Source: Leptothermofonsia sichuanensis E412 (lineage in GTDB: Bacteria > Cyanobacteriota > Cyanobacteriia > Leptolyngbyales > Leptolyngbyaceae). Taken from it: a stretch of 64,000 nucleotides of DNA. The notes beneath the pieces were generated by a model, which was given only the letters and a program-made list of their open reading frames with translations, had not been told where the DNA came from and ran no database searches. This document shows, piece after piece, positions 1 through 9,987 of this stretch (its first letter is position 1; every line of letters starts with the position of its first letter). A program made the translations under genes and the position numbers. The stretch covers positions 3,596,001 to 3,660,000 of the forward strand of contig NZ_CP072600.1 of assembly GCF_019891175.1 (NCBI RefSeq), in the 5' to 3' direction.

Positions 1-1108
1 GTGGGGTATTCAGTCGAACAGTGGATTCTCTGGGAGGATGCAGATAGGGCACCTGAGCTGGTACGGTGTCCAGCGTAGTCCCAAGAATATGGGGCAGACT
101 GAGTAAGGGAGCGTAGGTGTGGAATTCGGGTAAGGGATAGCCCAGGGGCACCATCTGATCAATGCCAGCAATAGATGAAAGCAGGCGCATCAACGGTTTA
201 TGGCAGGTCAGTACTACCCGTCCTCCCCGTTGAGCTGCGATCGCAGCATAGCGAATGAATTGGATGGTGTCTCCCAATCCCTGTTCCGCGTGGAGCAACA
301 GGGTACGCCCTTTTAAGTCAGCCCCATCCCAGACGGGCTGCTTGAACGGGCAGGGAGGAAACTCCCCTGTTTGAAACCGCCACTCATATTCAGCAAAGCC
401 CTGACCATAGTCGCCCTGGGTCAGTAACAACAACCCCCGGTTGTAGTGCGCATTGGGAAAGTTGGGATCCAGCTTGAGTGCCCGCTCAAAACAATCGGCA
501 GCTTCCTGAAACCTGCCCTGATCCTGTAGGGCAGTCCCCAAACTGATATGCGCCTCAACATAGTCAGGTTTGACCGCCAGTGCTCGCTGGTGGTAGGTGA
601 TGGCTACGTTTGACTTGCCCTGCCGTTGCAGGATCGCCCCAATATTGTTGAGGGCACGGGGTTCATCCGGTTGGACAGAGAGCGCTTGCTGGTAATAGGA
701 CAGGGCTTCCTCCAGCTTATTCTGGTCTTGCAGAATGGCTCCCAATCCATCGTATGCCTTCAGATTATTGGGTTCAAAGGTAACAATTTGACTATAGGTG
801 GCGATCGCCTCCTCTATCCTTTGTTTCCCCAGTTTCCAGAGGGCAAGGCAAAGATTTTCCCGTGCGCCTGTAAAACCTGGTTTTAACGCCAGTGCCTGAC
901 GATACAGCGGGATTCCGTCTTCAAACCTGCCATTTTGACAGGCAATCACTCCCAACAGGTTCAGCGCTTCTACCTGTTGAGGTTGTTGCTGTAAGATGTG
1001 GCGAGCGATTTGTTCTGCCTGGGGTAGCCGCCCTGCCTGATGGTGTGCTTTGGCCGTGGCAAGGGCTTCGCTGAGGTTGAATTGGGAGAATGGCTGGGAA
1101 TTATTCAC
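1..1108 (-). CDS. TPR protein with C-terminal glycosyltransferase-like domain (3' end cut by window)
   Basis: An uninterrupted minus-strand reading frame runs off the left edge. The first ~240 residues are consecutive 34-residue tetratricopeptide repeats, with recurrent signatures such as AYDGLGAILQDQ, ALNNIGAILQRQG and AHISLGTALQDQG. The last ~120 visible residues (LLLHAEQGLGDTIQFIRYA, VVLTCHKPLMRLL) resemble the GT-B type domain that follows TPRs in many bacterial proteins of the GT41/GT9-like group, so a role in glycosylation is likely but the substrate is unknown. I use the GTG at 1108 as start. The frame stays open upstream into the dnaJ-like gene and a TTG at 1141 is possible; neither has a clear ribosome site. 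The downstream dnaJ-like gene order on the same strand suggests possible co-transcription (spacing ~50 bp). Confidence 0.8.
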   Translation of the reverse strand, partial: MNNSQPFSQFNLSEALATAKAHHQAGRLPQAEQIARHILQQQPQQVEALNLLGVIACQNGRFEDGIPLYRQALALKPGFTGARENLCLALWKLGKQRIEEAIATYSQIVTFEPNNLKAYDGLGAILQDQNKLEEALSYYQQALSVQPDEPRALNNIGAILQRQGKSNVAITYHQRALAVKPDYVEAHISLGTALQDQGRFQEAADCFERALKLDPNFPNAHYNRGLLLLTQGDYGQGFAEYEWRFQTGEFPPCPFKQPVWDGADLKGRTLLLHAEQGLGDTIQFIRYAAIAAQRGGRVVLTCHKPLMRLLSSIAGIDQMVPLGYPLPEFHTYAPLLSLPHILGTTLDTVPAQVPYLHPPRESTVRLNTP

Positions 1109-1161
1109 AGGCAGAGTCAAGATGAAAGGTGGAATGGGCAAGGTGCAGGATTGGAGTCTGG

Positions 1162-2178
1162 TTAGAGCCTGATCCCTTTCAAACTACTGCGTGGATCGAA
1201 ACTCCGAATGGAACGCAGTTTTTCGTAATACTCCCGTTCAACGGGCGATAGATCTTTAGGAGGTGTGATCACAATCCGGACAATCTGGTCGGTGCGATCG
1301 CCCTTGGGAGTCCGCCAGCCCTTGCCCCGCAGGCGCAGCGACTGCCCGGAACGAATACCAGCGGGCACATTCATGGTCACAGGACCATCGGCAGTCGGCA
1401 CTTCTACCTGAGCGCCTAAAACCGCTTCCTCTGGCGAGATTGGTACTTCACACAGGAGGTTGTCACCATCAAACTGGAAAAAAGGATGGGGAGTGACTTC
1501 CACGGTAAGGTACAGGTCCCCCCGTTGACTGGTGTAATAGGGGCTGTGCTGACCTTTCCCCTTGACCCGGATGCGGCTTCCAGGTTTTGCCCCTGGAGGG
1601 ATCCGCACTTCAAACTCTTCCCGCCCCAGGACCAATCGTTTTTGAACCCCGTGGAACGCTTCCGAAAGGCTGAGGGTAATGGTCGCTTCTGTATCCAGCC
1701 CGGTGCCGGTGCCGGTATCAAACCCGGTCGAAAACCCATCAAACCCGGTAGTTCTCCGGGAGGTGCGGTACCCCGTTTGGGGTCCGGTTCGTCCACCAAA
1801 CCCAGTGCTGCCTGTGCCCATACGACCGAGGAGTTCGTTGATGAACTCTTCAAAGCTGCCGTATTGCCCAAATTCAAAGTTGTCGAAGTCTACGCTAGTA
1901 AAGGGCGATCGCCCGCCGCTCGCGGCTGCCCCTGCGGACTCAGCCTGTTTCCAGTATTGCCCAAAGCGATCGTACTTCTGTCGCTTATCCTGGTCTGACA
2001 GCACTTCGTAGGCTTCGTTGACTTCCTTAAACCGGGCTTCAGCCGCTTTATCCCCAGGGTTCATATCCGGGTGATACTTACGCGCCAGCCGACGATACGC
2101 CTTTTTGATATCGTCGGCGCTGGCGGTTTTGTTCACGCCCAGAATTGCGTAGTAGTCTTTGAAGTCAGTTGAAGCCAT
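1162..2178 (-). CDS. DnaJ-type co-chaperone lacking the zinc finger (CbpA-like)
   Basis: J-domain co-chaperone that stimulates Hsp70 (DnaK) ATPase in the cytoplasm. The J domain covers about residues 6-72, with the essential HPD in YHPDMNPG. A Gly/Phe/Thr-rich linker (about 80-165) with repeated GTG/GF elements follows, then the two beta-barrel C-terminal substrate-binding domain (about 170-320). The four CxxCxGxG zinc motifs of true DnaJ are absent, so it is a class B/CbpA-type protein. Two nearby ATGs exist (2184 and 2178). A GAGG lies 3 nt before the first and 8-9 nt before the second, so [14 protein letters not shown] (2178) is preferred. Its neighbour on the same strand upstream is hsp20, another chaperone, separated by about 380 bp containing a palindromic repeat. 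Confidence 0.92.
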   Translation of the reverse strand: MASTDFKDYYAILGVNKTASADDIKKAYRRLARKYHPDMNPGDKAAEARFKEVNEAYEVLSDQDKRQKYDRFGQYWKQAESAGAAASGGRSPFTSVDFDNFEFGQYGSFEEFINELLGRMGTGSTGFGGRTGPQTGYRTSRRTTGFDGFSTGFDTGTGTGLDTEATITLSLSEAFHGVQKRLVLGREEFEVRIPPGAKPGSRIRVKGKGQHSPYYTSQRGDLYLTVEVTPHPFFQFDGDNLLCEVPISPEEAVLGAQVEVPTADGPVTMNVPAGIRSGQSLRLRGKGWRTPKGDRTDQIVRIVITPPKDLSPVEREYYEKLRSIRSFDPRSSLKGIRL

Positions 2179-2242
2179 TCCCATATCCTCTAAGGACTTC
2201 GTCTCTCTTTACTTACTCTTTACCTAATTTATCTATCCCTGA

Positions 2243-2330
2243 ATGGCACTGACATCAGGGGTTAAAGATCTCCAACTTCCTCAAGAAGTTGGAGATCTGA
2301 GGGATTTCATTTGGCTTAATTCAGTGCCAC
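2243..2330. repeat. MITE-like palindromic repeat, family E, copy 1
   Basis: An 88-bp element in the dnaJ-hsp20 spacer. Its ends are inverted (ATGGCACTGA at 2243-2252 and TCAGTGCCA at 2321-2329). Inside is a perfect 14-bp hairpin (agatctccaacttc / gaagttggagatct, 2266-2279 and 2285-2298) with a 5-nt loop. A second copy lies at 14134-14222 with the same hairpin and right end. It could also act as a transcription barrier, but the terminal inverted repeats fit a non-autonomous mobile element better. Confidence 0.75.
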
Positions 2331-2451
2331 TCATCTACACCTGATTTATCTATATTGACATTTACAGGTTTGATTCAGGGGGCTGGAGGTGTTTCTATAG
2401 TGCCCCAGATCCATAGTTTTCTCCTGGTCTGAAACAGGCGCTCAGGAAAAC

Positions 2452-2488
2452 AGGGTAGGGGTAATCCTATGCAAGGAAACCCTACCCT
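2452..2488 (-). terminator. Possible terminator downstream of hsp20
   Basis: Inverted repeat agggtaggg / ccctaccct (9-bp stem, ~19-nt loop) about 70-110 nt beyond the hsp20 stop. Read on the minus strand it is followed by a short GTTTT tract. Only a weak candidate. Confidence 0.35.
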
Positions 2489-2559
2489 ATTTAAGCTACA
2501 AGCCGTCAGCAAACTATCCAAACCTCCTGATCCAAAAGCAGGATCGCTATACTACTCGC

Positions 2560-3000
2560 TTAGTTGCCATTCAGACTAACTCTGACAACCTTGTTCTTCT
2601 CTTCTTCTGCTTTCGGCAGGGTGAGGTGAAGAATGCCATCTTTGTAGTTAGCTTTGACGTCGGTGTTTTGAATCCGGGCGGGAAGAGGAATTACCCGTTG
2701 GAACTTACCATAGAAGAACTCAGAGCGGAAAATTCCCTTTTCTTCCGTCTTCGTTTCAGACTTCCGTTCACCGCTAATAGACACCGAGTCAGCCGATACC
2801 TGAACATCCAGATCCTTCGTGTCGATACCTGGCAGTTCAACTTTCAGTTCAACGCTCTCGGGAGTTTCATGCATTTCTACAACGGGCATGAAGCGTTCAC
2901 CATTTCGGGAACTTAATGGGGTCAAGGTATCAAACAGGCGATTCATTTCCCGTTGCAGGCTATCAATTTCCCGGAGTGGTTCCCAACGAATCAGTGCCAT
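2560..3000 (-). CDS. hspA: Small heat-shock protein, Hsp20/alpha-crystallin family
   Basis: ATP-independent holdase chaperone of 146 residues, the usual length for cyanobacterial Hsp17/HspA. A short N-terminal arm (ALIRWEPLREIDSLQREMNRLF) precedes the alpha-crystallin domain (about residues 38-135). That domain contains ELPGIDTKDLDVQ, the FFYGKFQRVIPLP strand pair and the signature GILHLTLPK; the C-terminal VVRVSLN carries the I/V-x-I/V-like tail. A strong GGAGG lies 8 nt before the ATG. It is transcribed alone; a possible terminator lies at 2452-2488. No complete CIRCE element (TTAGCACTC-N9-GAGTGCTAA) was found upstream, only a half-like ttagcattc near 3092. Confidence 0.95.
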   Translation of the reverse strand: MALIRWEPLREIDSLQREMNRLFDTLTPLSSRNGERFMPVVEMHETPESVELKVELPGIDTKDLDVQVSADSVSISGERKSETKTEEKGIFRSEFFYGKFQRVIPLPARIQNTDVKANYKDGILHLTLPKAEEEKNKVVRVSLNGN

Positions 3001-3219
3001 AGATTTCGCCTCCTTATCAGGATCGTTTCGTGAGGTTTAATTTCGTGACAGTTAAACAAGGAAGGAATTAAACAGGGATTGAAGGGAAGTGTTTAGCATT
3101 CCTTGTCTTCACTATTAAGGTATCAAAGCGAATCCGCTTTGCGGGTTCGGTGTCTGCCCCAGCCACAGTTCGCATTACCGTACTCATGGATAGCAGGGGA
3201 AAGGGGGCAGGGGACAGGA

Positions 3220-4542
3220 TTACCCCGCCATCTCTGGTAGCAGATCCAAGATTTCCTGGGCTGCCCGATCGCAGACGCCTGCTGTTCCCAGTGCCTGCTG
3301 CATTTCCCGGTAATCTTCCAGCATTTGCTGGCGACGATCCGGGTTCAACAACAAATCCAGGGATTCCTGGGCGATCGCCTCTGGAGTTGCCTGGAACTGG
3401 AGAAACTCTTTCACGATCGGTTTCATGTTCACCAGGTTAGGGGGTGAAACAAAGGGAGCCGAAAATTTTAGTATGCGATGAGCAATCCAACCAGTTAGGG
3501 GATTGAGTTTATAGAGGACGACCTGAGGCACATTGAGTAAAGCAATTTCCAGATTGACAGTGCCTGATTTGGTAATGGCCAGATCGGCTGCCGCGATCGC
3601 CTGCAGGGCAACAGACATTGTGCTTGCGGGCGGGCTCTGAGAGGGAGAATCTGCCAGTACCTGAGCACGCAATCCATAACGCTGAATGGCTGCCTCAATT
3701 GGGAGACGATATTTCTCCAGGGCCAGGGGAACCCAAAAGTGAACGTCCGGTATCCTGGCTTGAATTTGCTGGGCGGCAGCAAAGATAACAGGCATCAAAT
3801 ATTTGAGTTCCTGCTGGCGCGAGGCAGGGAACAACACCACAGCGGGTTGGTCAGGTGGGATACTGAGTGCTGCACGGGCGGTTTCGCGGGTGGGTGCTGC
3901 CTGCATTCGATCAACCAGCGGGTGCCCCACCCAGGTCACCTGCCCTCCTTTGCGCCGGAAATAATTCGCTTCTTCCGGGAAGATTGCCAGGATCCGATCC
4001 GTGGCATTGATAATACAGTCCGTGTTGTAGGAACTCACAGACCAGACCCACTCCTGGGGGGCAATGTAATAAACAACAGGTATCTGGGGCAGATGTCTGG
4101 CCAGAAAGTTACAGAAGGCAATGTTGGGTGCCATGTAGTCAATCAGGACCACCAAATCGGGCGGGTGCTGTTGAAGATATTGCTTGATCTGGCGCTGAAT
4201 CTTTAATGTGGGCAGCATGTAGGGCAGCGACTCGAAAATCCCCATTGAGCCGATCCCGCTCGTATGGGCCAGGAGGGTTGCCCCGGCTGCCGCCATGCGA
4301 TCGCCCCCCAGTGCCAGAATCTCTAACTCCAGCCCCATTTCCGCGGCTTTCCGCTGGAGTGCGGCAATCAGAAGTGACCCCTGAAGGTCACCGGAAACTT
4401 CGCCTGTACTGATAAAAATACGGATGGGAACGGTGGGAGGAGTGGGGTAGGGTCCAGGAATACTGGATTGGGGCATAGCGGTTGTTTCTGGTTGCTTGCC
4501 GGGTTTCCGCGTCTTTGCGTCCGCCTCTGCCATGCTGGTCAT
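3220..4542 (-). CDS. lpxB: Lipid-A-disaccharide synthase
   Basis: GT19 glycosyltransferase that joins UDP-2,3-diacylglucosamine and lipid X to form lipid A disaccharide at the inner membrane. Visible family marks are the N-terminal RIFISTGEVSGDLQG, VVLIDYMAPNIAF, YYIAPQEWVW and the C-terminal sugar-nucleotide region with SGTVNLEIALLNVPQVVLYK. The protein is 440 residues because a ~40-residue Pro/Thr-rich leader precedes the usual start of homology (around residue 41). No in-frame ATG or GTG lies right at the core, so the leader may be real. Alternative ATGs are at 4533 and 4476. The start sits 6 nt after the lpxA stop with GGGAG before it, so the two are translationally linked. Last gene of the bamA-lpxC-fabZ-lpxA-lpxB cluster. 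Confidence 0.95.
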   Translation of the reverse strand: MTSMAEADAKTRKPGKQPETTAMPQSSIPGPYPTPPTVPIRIFISTGEVSGDLQGSLLIAALQRKAAEMGLELEILALGGDRMAAAGATLLAHTSGIGSMGIFESLPYMLPTLKIQRQIKQYLQQHPPDLVVLIDYMAPNIAFCNFLARHLPQIPVVYYIAPQEWVWSVSSYNTDCIINATDRILAIFPEEANYFRRKGGQVTWVGHPLVDRMQAAPTRETARAALSIPPDQPAVVLFPASRQQELKYLMPVIFAAAQQIQARIPDVHFWVPLALEKYRLPIEAAIQRYGLRAQVLADSPSQSPPASTMSVALQAIAAADLAITKSGTVNLEIALLNVPQVVLYKLNPLTGWIAHRILKFSAPFVSPPNLVNMKPIVKEFLQFQATPEAIAQESLDLLLNPDRRQQMLEDYREMQQALGTAGVCDRAAQEILDLLPEMAG

Positions 4543-4548
4543 ACTCCC

Positions 4549-5379
4549 TCAATCCACCTCACCCACGGTTGCCGTTCGCCTGCCAGGGATCAGCCCTCGC
4601 CGCCCTGGCTGCTGGGATGCCTGCAAGAACTGGTAAAGGTGTCGCAGGTGTTCGTCATCCAGTAAGCCACTCAGTTGTTCCATCGCTTCCCTGAAAGGTA
4701 GACCAGAGCGGTAAAGAATACGGAATGCCTTTTTAAGAGAGCGGAGGGTCTGCCCCTGTTCTGCCTCCCCAAAACCGGAGCGTTTCAGCCCCACCAGATT
4801 GAGCGATCGCACCCGCGCCGGGTTACCTTCCACCAGCATAAAGGGGGGAACATCACGGTTGATGCGGGTCATACCACCCACCATCGAATGTCGCCCGATG
4901 TGGACAAACTGATGAACCCCCAGAACTCCGCTGATGCGGGCTTTGGACTCTACCCGCACATGCCCAGACAGGGCAACCGAGTTGGCAATAATCACCTGGT
5001 CTTCAATCACACAGTTATGCCCAACATGGCTGTATGCCATCAGCAGATTCCCGTTACCGAGAGCAGTTACTTCGCCCGTAAAGGTGGGTCGATTGATGGT
5101 GACATACTCCCGAATGCAATTGTCATCCCCAATCCTGACCAGACTTTCAGAACCATCGTATTTCAGGTCTTGAGGTTCCAGCCCGATCGCTGCACCAGGA
5201 AAGATTTGATTGCGTGCTCCAATTTCCGTCCAGCCGTCAAGAACCACATGGGGACCAATGGTGGTCCCTGCTCCTACCCTGACCCTGGCACCAATGACGG
5301 CATAGGCCCCAACCTGTACGGTGGGATGCAACTCTGCATTGGAATGGATTACTGCCGTTGGATGGATCAAGGTCGTCAT
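4549..5379 (-). CDS. lpxA: Acyl-ACP--UDP-N-acetylglucosamine O-acyltransferase
   Basis: Catalyses the first step of lipid A synthesis, O-acylation of UDP-GlcNAc. The N-terminal two thirds are hexapeptide repeats forming a left-handed beta-helix (for example HPTVQVGAYAVIG, VRVGAGTTIGPH). The catalytic histidine lies in YSHVGHNCVIEDQ, as in the E. coli enzyme. NREYVTINR-like (IREYVTINR) and ISGVLGVHQFVHIG are also typical. The C-terminal helical domain follows RSLNLVGLKRSGF. 276 residues, slightly longer than the ~260 norm. It lies 41 bp after fabZ and 6 bp before lpxB on the minus strand. Confidence 0.97.
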   Translation of the reverse strand: MTTLIHPTAVIHSNAELHPTVQVGAYAVIGARVRVGAGTTIGPHVVLDGWTEIGARNQIFPGAAIGLEPQDLKYDGSESLVRIGDDNCIREYVTINRPTFTGEVTALGNGNLLMAYSHVGHNCVIEDQVIIANSVALSGHVRVESKARISGVLGVHQFVHIGRHSMVGGMTRINRDVPPFMLVEGNPARVRSLNLVGLKRSGFGEAEQGQTLRSLKKAFRILYRSGLPFREAMEQLSGLLDDEHLRHLYQFLQASQQPGRRGLIPGRRTATVGEVD

Positions 5380-5420
5380 AAAAGGGATAAACGGAGAATG
5401 ATGAGCGGCCAGAACTCTGC

Positions 5421-5966
5421 CTAATCTACCAGAGAAAACATTAATTCGCCTTCCGCAGCCAGTTGCCCGTCAACCTCGGCACGCCCCTGCATCTTGCCAA
5501 AACGACGCTTCTTGACCCACAGCAGTTCCACGGTCATCACAAGTTGATCACCTGGTACCACTGGCCGCCGAAACCGGACTTTATCAATACCAGCAAACAT
5601 AAACAACCCTTCCTGAACATCAGCCATCTGAGTCAGGACGACGCCGCCCACCTGTGCCATCGCTTCGACAATCAGCACACCGGGCATAATGGGTCGCCCT
5701 GGAAAATGTCCCTGGAAGTGAGGCTCGTTAAAGGTGACATTTTTAATGCCTACAGCGCGTTCACCGGGAACATATTCAATAATCCGGTCAACCAGAGAGA
5801 AAGGGTAGCGGTGGGGCAGCAGTTTGTGGATTTCCTCAATGGGCAGGATAACTTGGGTTGCTGTCTGAGAATGCCCGGAGTTTAAAGCTCCCGCCTCTTC
5901 AGAAATGGGGGGTTCCCTATGACTGGGGGCTGCACCAGGAGTGTTGACATCAGTAAGAATCGACAT
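5421..5966 (-). CDS. fabZ: 3-hydroxyacyl-[ACP] dehydratase
   Basis: Hot-dog-fold dehydratase of type II fatty-acid synthesis. It shares the (R)-3-hydroxyacyl-ACP pool with LpxA/LpxD, which explains its place between lpxC and lpxA. The core is unmistakable: [34 protein letters not shown] with the catalytic His (GHFPGRP) and Glu (VEAMAQ), and the [17 protein letters not shown] strand. The protein is 181 residues because of a ~45-residue poorly conserved N-terminal extension before [15 protein letters not shown]. An internal start is not obvious, so the extension is kept with some doubt. Confidence 0.96.
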   Translation of the reverse strand: MSILTDVNTPGAAPSHREPPISEEAGALNSGHSQTATQVILPIEEIHKLLPHRYPFSLVDRIIEYVPGERAVGIKNVTFNEPHFQGHFPGRPIMPGVLIVEAMAQVGGVVLTQMADVQEGLFMFAGIDKVRFRRPVVPGDQLVMTVELLWVKKRRFGKMQGRAEVDGQLAAEGELMFSLVD

Positions 5967-6048
5967 GGGCTGGGGTTATTGCTAGATGTTTAAACAGGTC
6001 GGTAATGGGTGGCGATTGCCAGGAGTCATGGTGATGACCAGCTAACCA

Positions 6049-6945
6049 TTAACAGCGCATCAACGTTTGAGCCAGCGATCGCACCAGTTGAGTATGTAAG
6101 TGATGATTGGCTTTGTAAGCCAGGAAATGGGCTGTGGGGAAATAGCCTAATAAACTTAAGTCTCCCATTAAGTCTAAAAGTTTATGACGTGCTGGCTCAT
6201 TTGCAAATCGCAGCGGTGGGTTAAGCCAGCCCGCTGGTCCACAAACCAGGGCATTGTCCAGGCTGCCGCCTTTAATCAATCCCTGCTGACGCAGATAATC
6301 AATTTGATGCAGCAAACCAAAGGTCCGTGCCGGCGCAATGTCTTCCAGAAACGAAGCATCCGTTGACCAGCTATGCCACTGATTACCAATGGCTGCCAGG
6401 TCAAAGTCAATCCCGTAGGTAAAGCGGGTTTCACTGGCAGGAAGCGCAGCTACAAAGGCATCTCCTTCGCGAATCCAGCAGGGTTCTCGAAGCAATCCGG
6501 TGGGACGTGGTTGGGGTTGGGGGATAAGTCCGGCCCGGGCGATCGCCCCTGCCCATTCCGCGGCGGAACCATCCAACAGAGGCACCTCCGGGCCATTCAA
6601 TTCGATTCGGGCATTATCGACCCCCATTGCCGCCAGTGCTGCCAGCAAATGCTCCACCGTTCGTACTGTTGCCTCTCCCTGGGCCAGTTCTGTTGACAGG
6701 GTGGTCTGGCTAACTGCTTCTACCTTTGCCGGAATTTCTGGTGCCTGAGGCAAATCAACTCGAACAAAATAGCGTCCGTAATTTGCGGGTGCGGGCAACA
6801 CTCTAACCTGTACGGGCAAACCTGTGTGTAACCCTATGCCTGAACGGGTGAATTCAGTCCTCAGGGTGTGCTGGAAGGATGCCTGCTCAGGCTCCACAGG
6901 ATGATGACAGTTCGCCGATGAATGGTAACTGACTTCTACCTCCAT
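6049..6945 (-). CDS. lpxC: UDP-3-O-acyl-N-acetylglucosamine deacetylase
   Basis: Zinc-dependent deacetylase, the committed step of lipid A synthesis. Zinc ligands are visible as the His in [16 protein letters not shown] (about residue 97) and the His and Asp in [18 protein letters not shown] (about 253-257). The N-terminal [10 protein letters not shown] and DNALVCGP are also family motifs. Length (298) is normal for cyanobacteria. Its ATG overlaps the bamA stop codon by one base (TAATG), and a GGAGG-rich stretch of the 3' end of bamA does not precede it, so translation is probably coupled to bamA. Confidence 0.96.
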   Translation of the reverse strand: MEVEVSYHSSANCHHPVEPEQASFQHTLRTEFTRSGIGLHTGLPVQVRVLPAPANYGRYFVRVDLPQAPEIPAKVEAVSQTTLSTELAQGEATVRTVEHLLAALAAMGVDNARIELNGPEVPLLDGSAAEWAGAIARAGLIPQPQPRPTGLLREPCWIREGDAFVAALPASETRFTYGIDFDLAAIGNQWHSWSTDASFLEDIAPARTFGLLHQIDYLRQQGLIKGGSLDNALVCGPAGWLNPPLRFANEPARHKLLDLMGDLSLLGYFPTAHFLAYKANHHLHTQLVRSLAQTLMRC

Positions 6946-9329
6946 TAGAAGCGCTCCCCAATGCCAAAGTGGAACCGGGTATCGCCCTCGTCGTTGATAC
7001 CGAAGTCAATCCGAATCGGTCCCAGTGGCGACTGAACCCGTACCCCGGCACCAAAACCCAACCCCGTACCAGGTTTATTCCGGATTCCACCCGGATTACC
7101 CAGCACGTTGTTTTGAGTCCCGAAGTCCGTGGCGGCATCCACAAATAAAGCGCCAGAAATGATGGCAAAAATTGGGAAGCGGTACTCGACGGTCGCCTGG
7201 AGGTAAGAACGGGCGGCTGCCAGATCTCCTTCATCATACCCTCGAACAGAGTTGGAACCACCCAGCGCAAATGCCTCATAGGGGGGCAGATCGCCAATGA
7301 CAGTACCCGCCTGAATATTAAAGGCGATGGTTTGGGGGCATTGGGCGGCAGTCGGGTTTCGTTCACGGCAACCCTGGGTGAACTGGATGAATTGAGTTGG
7401 AATGTAGTAGCTGTAACCAGCTCTTACCCGATTGCCAAGTATATTACCCAGTCCCAACGGCAACCACTGCTCTGTACCTGCCCGGAAGATAGACCCGCGA
7501 GTTGGACGTAAAGGATCGTCCCGCAAATCTCGCACCACCCCAAACTGGATACTGAACAGGTCATCTTTACCCCGGCGGCTGAAGGTGAGTGGGTTTCCTA
7601 ATTCATCAAAAGGACTGGTATCCCCATCCGAGTCAGTAATTTGCACCCGTTGATACTGAAGTCCCAGAGAGGCAGACCATTCTGCCCGCTCATAGGGGTT
7701 GCCGTTCAGCGGGCGAGAGAAGGTGATGCCGCCCCCCGTCCGAACGACACGGGGGCGATCGCGGTCTCCATCCCGATCCGGGGGGAGTCTGACTTCTGGG
7801 TCACCCCCGTCAAAGATCAGGGAAATCGTGCGTCGCCGGAACAGGTTCACGGTGTAGGAGGTCCGGAAGGGATCACCGCCAATCCAGGGGTCTGTGAAAC
7901 TGAGGTCGAATAGCAAGGCATTGCGGGTACCAATCTGGACTTCAGCCCCCAGTTTCTGGTTATTGCCCCCAAAGTTTTGTTGCTGGAAGCTGACCGTTCC
8001 AAACAAACCACTGGCGGAGCTAATCCCGGCACCCGCTGCGATTGACCCTGTATTTTTCTCAGTCACATTGGCCACCACCACCACCCGGCGGGGATCTTGC
8101 CCTGGTTGGAGAGACAGCTTCACATCCTCAAAAATACCTAACCCAAAGACCCGTTGCAGGTCTCTCTCAACCCGGGCACGATTAAACACATCCCCCGGTC
8201 TGGTTTGAAACTCACGGGTGATGATAAAGTCTCGCGTTCTGCCGCGAATTGGCTTGCCCTGTGCGTCCTGGGCATCCCCTTCCTTATTGACAAAGCGAAC
8301 CTGGATGTCTTCAACAACCCCCTCCGCAACTTCGAGGGTCACCACTCCATCGGGAGAGACGCGGGGGGCATCCACCACCTGAGCCAGGACATAACCACCA
8401 TCCTGATACCATTTGTTAATCTCTTTGATCCCTTCCTGCAATCGCACCAGGTTCAGCACACTGCCGTACTGATCCTTAAAAGCATTTTCAACCACGGTTT
8501 CAGGCAAAACCGTCGCCCCTTCCACCTGCACTTTCTGAAGCACGGGGTTAAGTGTGACTTCAAAGGTAACTCGCACCCCTAATGGAGTGTCCTCCGGCAC
8601 TGCCCGAACATTAGAGAAATAGCCCGTCGCAAAAATGGCATTAATGTCTTCTTGAAGCTGAGAACGAGTGGTGGTCAGCCCCGGTTGCGTCCGAATAACT
8701 TTGTAAACCTCGTCTTGAATTTGGAGTTGCCCTTCCACCCCCTTGATATCAACTTCAGCGACCAGAACTCTGGGTTCAGGTTCGGGTTCTCGAGTTTCTG
8801 CTGGCGGTATGGAGGGCACTGGCTGAGCCGGGACAGGAATTGGCGTTTCAGGTGAAGGCTCTGTGCCCGGTGTCGTTGGTGCAGGGACAGCCTCCTGCGC
8901 CTCCGCTGGCAGCGTCAGAGTCGGCGGAGGTGACGACGGCGTGGGGGTCAGTTGCAGTTGGTCAGGGGTTGCCTGAAGCGGAGCGCCTTCATCCCCTGGA
9001 AGAATCGGTTGGGAGGTACCGGGTCCCTGTGCCTGAAGCAAGTGACTGGCGGTCAGCCGGGGAGCCAGCCTGTCCCCATTGGAAAAGCTGACTGGCTTGA
9101 CTTCTAGCAGGCTTTCGCGCCGGGAAGCGAGGTCGCCAGTGCGAACTGGAGCACTAACCCCCACGTTGATCGATTTGCGGGTTGGAGGACCGCCGGTTGT
9201 CAAAGGATAGGAGTGAGTGGACTCCTGACCGGAAGATGAGAAGCTTGAGGTCTGCCCTTTGGCAGAATTGGATAAACTGAGAGTCGCTGTGGTGGCCAGG
9301 AAAGCCACTAAAACGGGAGAAAAACGCAT
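6945..9329 (-). CDS. bamA: Outer membrane protein assembly factor BamA (Omp85 family)
   Basis: Inserts beta-barrel proteins into the outer membrane. The frame is open to 9455, but a clean signal peptide begins only at the ATG at 9329 ([19 protein letters not shown], then SAKGQ). I therefore start there, giving 794 residues; the GTG three codons earlier is possible. A ~160-residue Pro/Thr-rich periplasmic linker is followed by POTRA domains (about 186-425: [37 protein letters not shown]). A C-terminal 16-stranded barrel comes next, including [13 protein letters not shown], the VRGY/F lid-lock motif. The chain ends in phenylalanine (GIGERF), the usual barrel signal. Three POTRA domains and a Pro-rich linker are typical of cyanobacterial Omp85. 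Confidence 0.95.
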   Translation of the reverse strand: MRFSPVLVAFLATTATLSLSNSAKGQTSSFSSSGQESTHSYPLTTGGPPTRKSINVGVSAPVRTGDLASRRESLLEVKPVSFSNGDRLAPRLTASHLLQAQGPGTSQPILPGDEGAPLQATPDQLQLTPTPSSPPPTLTLPAEAQEAVPAPTTPGTEPSPETPIPVPAQPVPSIPPAETREPEPEPRVLVAEVDIKGVEGQLQIQDEVYKVIRTQPGLTTTRSQLQEDINAIFATGYFSNVRAVPEDTPLGVRVTFEVTLNPVLQKVQVEGATVLPETVVENAFKDQYGSVLNLVRLQEGIKEINKWYQDGGYVLAQVVDAPRVSPDGVVTLEVAEGVVEDIQVRFVNKEGDAQDAQGKPIRGRTRDFIITREFQTRPGDVFNRARVERDLQRVFGLGIFEDVKLSLQPGQDPRRVVVVANVTEKNTGSIAAGAGISSASGLFGTVSFQQQNFGGNNQKLGAEVQIGTRNALLFDLSFTDPWIGGDPFRTSYTVNLFRRRTISLIFDGGDPEVRLPPDRDGDRDRPRVVRTGGGITFSRPLNGNPYERAEWSASLGLQYQRVQITDSDGDTSPFDELGNPLTFSRRGKDDLFSIQFGVVRDLRDDPLRPTRGSIFRAGTEQWLPLGLGNILGNRVRAGYSYYIPTQFIQFTQGCRERNPTAAQCPQTIAFNIQAGTVIGDLPPYEAFALGGSNSVRGYDEGDLAAARSYLQATVEYRFPIFAIISGALFVDAATDFGTQNNVLGNPGGIRNKPGTGLGFGAGVRVQSPLGPIRIDFGINDEGDTRFHFGIGERF

Positions 9330-9719
9330 CTTGTTCACGCTGGTTGGCACGTCCACACACCAAGTTTTGCTTAAAGCCGAGCCGAAAACGTCCTCAGTCT
9401 GGGGTTGAGCTTTGACAGTGGGTTTTTTCGGATAGCCTTTTAAGGCAGGGTCCACAAAACAGTATCAGGCAAAATTGTAACCTGTTGTAAACTTTGAAAT
9501 TTTACCGCATAGATGGGTACCAATACTTAACCTGTCTACAGAACCTGCCTGAAGCCGATCCAAAAACTTCCTAGGTCGGGTACCCGGTCTACCAGTTTAC
9601 GGCCTTTCGGATCAGTTTTTAAGCAAAGTGATTGGTATAGATTTTGAATAAGAATGGGATAGTGCCTGAATAGTTCCCACAGTATGGGTTGGTAAAGTAA
9701 AAATCCGTTGGGGCATAGA

Positions 9720-9784
9720 TATAGCCCTTTTCAAGGGTGTGAAGTACTTTACTCAATTGAAATACTCAATTGAAAAACGCTATA
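9720..9784. repeat. Family B hairpin repeat, copy 1 (short form)
   Basis: 65 bp bounded by TATAGC and GCTATA. Contains cccttttcaagggtgtgaag, then tactttactcaattg and a second tactcaattg. It matches the ends of the longer copies at 30375-30468 and 46729-46806 but lacks the central long palindrome. Confidence 0.75.
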
Positions 9785-9808
9785 GGGACAGGCAAATAGA
9801 GAACCTGG

Positions 9809-9924
9809 TGCAGGTTGCCAAAAAGAACCCGCCAGTTTTGGCTTCAACCACAAAGGGACACAAAGCACACTAAGAAACTTTGTGCCCCTTTGTGCCTTTG
9901 TGGTGAAAAACCTCTGCCGCAATC
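9809..9924. repeat. Family C dispersed repeat, copy 1
   Basis: About 116 bp that matches 12269-12382 over its whole length in the same orientation (gtgcaggttgcc, acccgccagttt, actaagaaactttgtg, ctgccgcaat). The centre can fold into a hairpin because ccacaaagg...cacaaag is followed by ctttgtg...cctttgtgg. Confidence 0.8.
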
Positions 9925-9987
9925 CATCAGTAACCCCGCCAGGATGGTAGCAATATTTTACTGTCTCCTCAAATTTAGCCTGCCGGG

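Larger units (their letters stand above)
9330..9987. other. Gene-free spacer upstream of bamA
   Basis: About 660 bp between the preferred bamA start and the purC stop. It holds the family B repeat (9720-9784) and family C repeat (9809-9924). The part next to bamA (9456-9700) presumably carries the bamA-lpx promoter, but no convincing promoter could be picked by eye. No additional gene seen. Confidence 0.6.

Noticed and set aside
1416-1998. Open frames on both strands within the DnaJ-like gene
   Set aside because: They overlap the Gly/Thr-rich linker coding region, whose composition keeps other frames open; no independent coding evidence.
3001-3219. CIRCE operator or heat-shock element before hsp20
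   Set aside because: Only a half-site-like ttagcattc is visible and no matching inverted half at the right distance.
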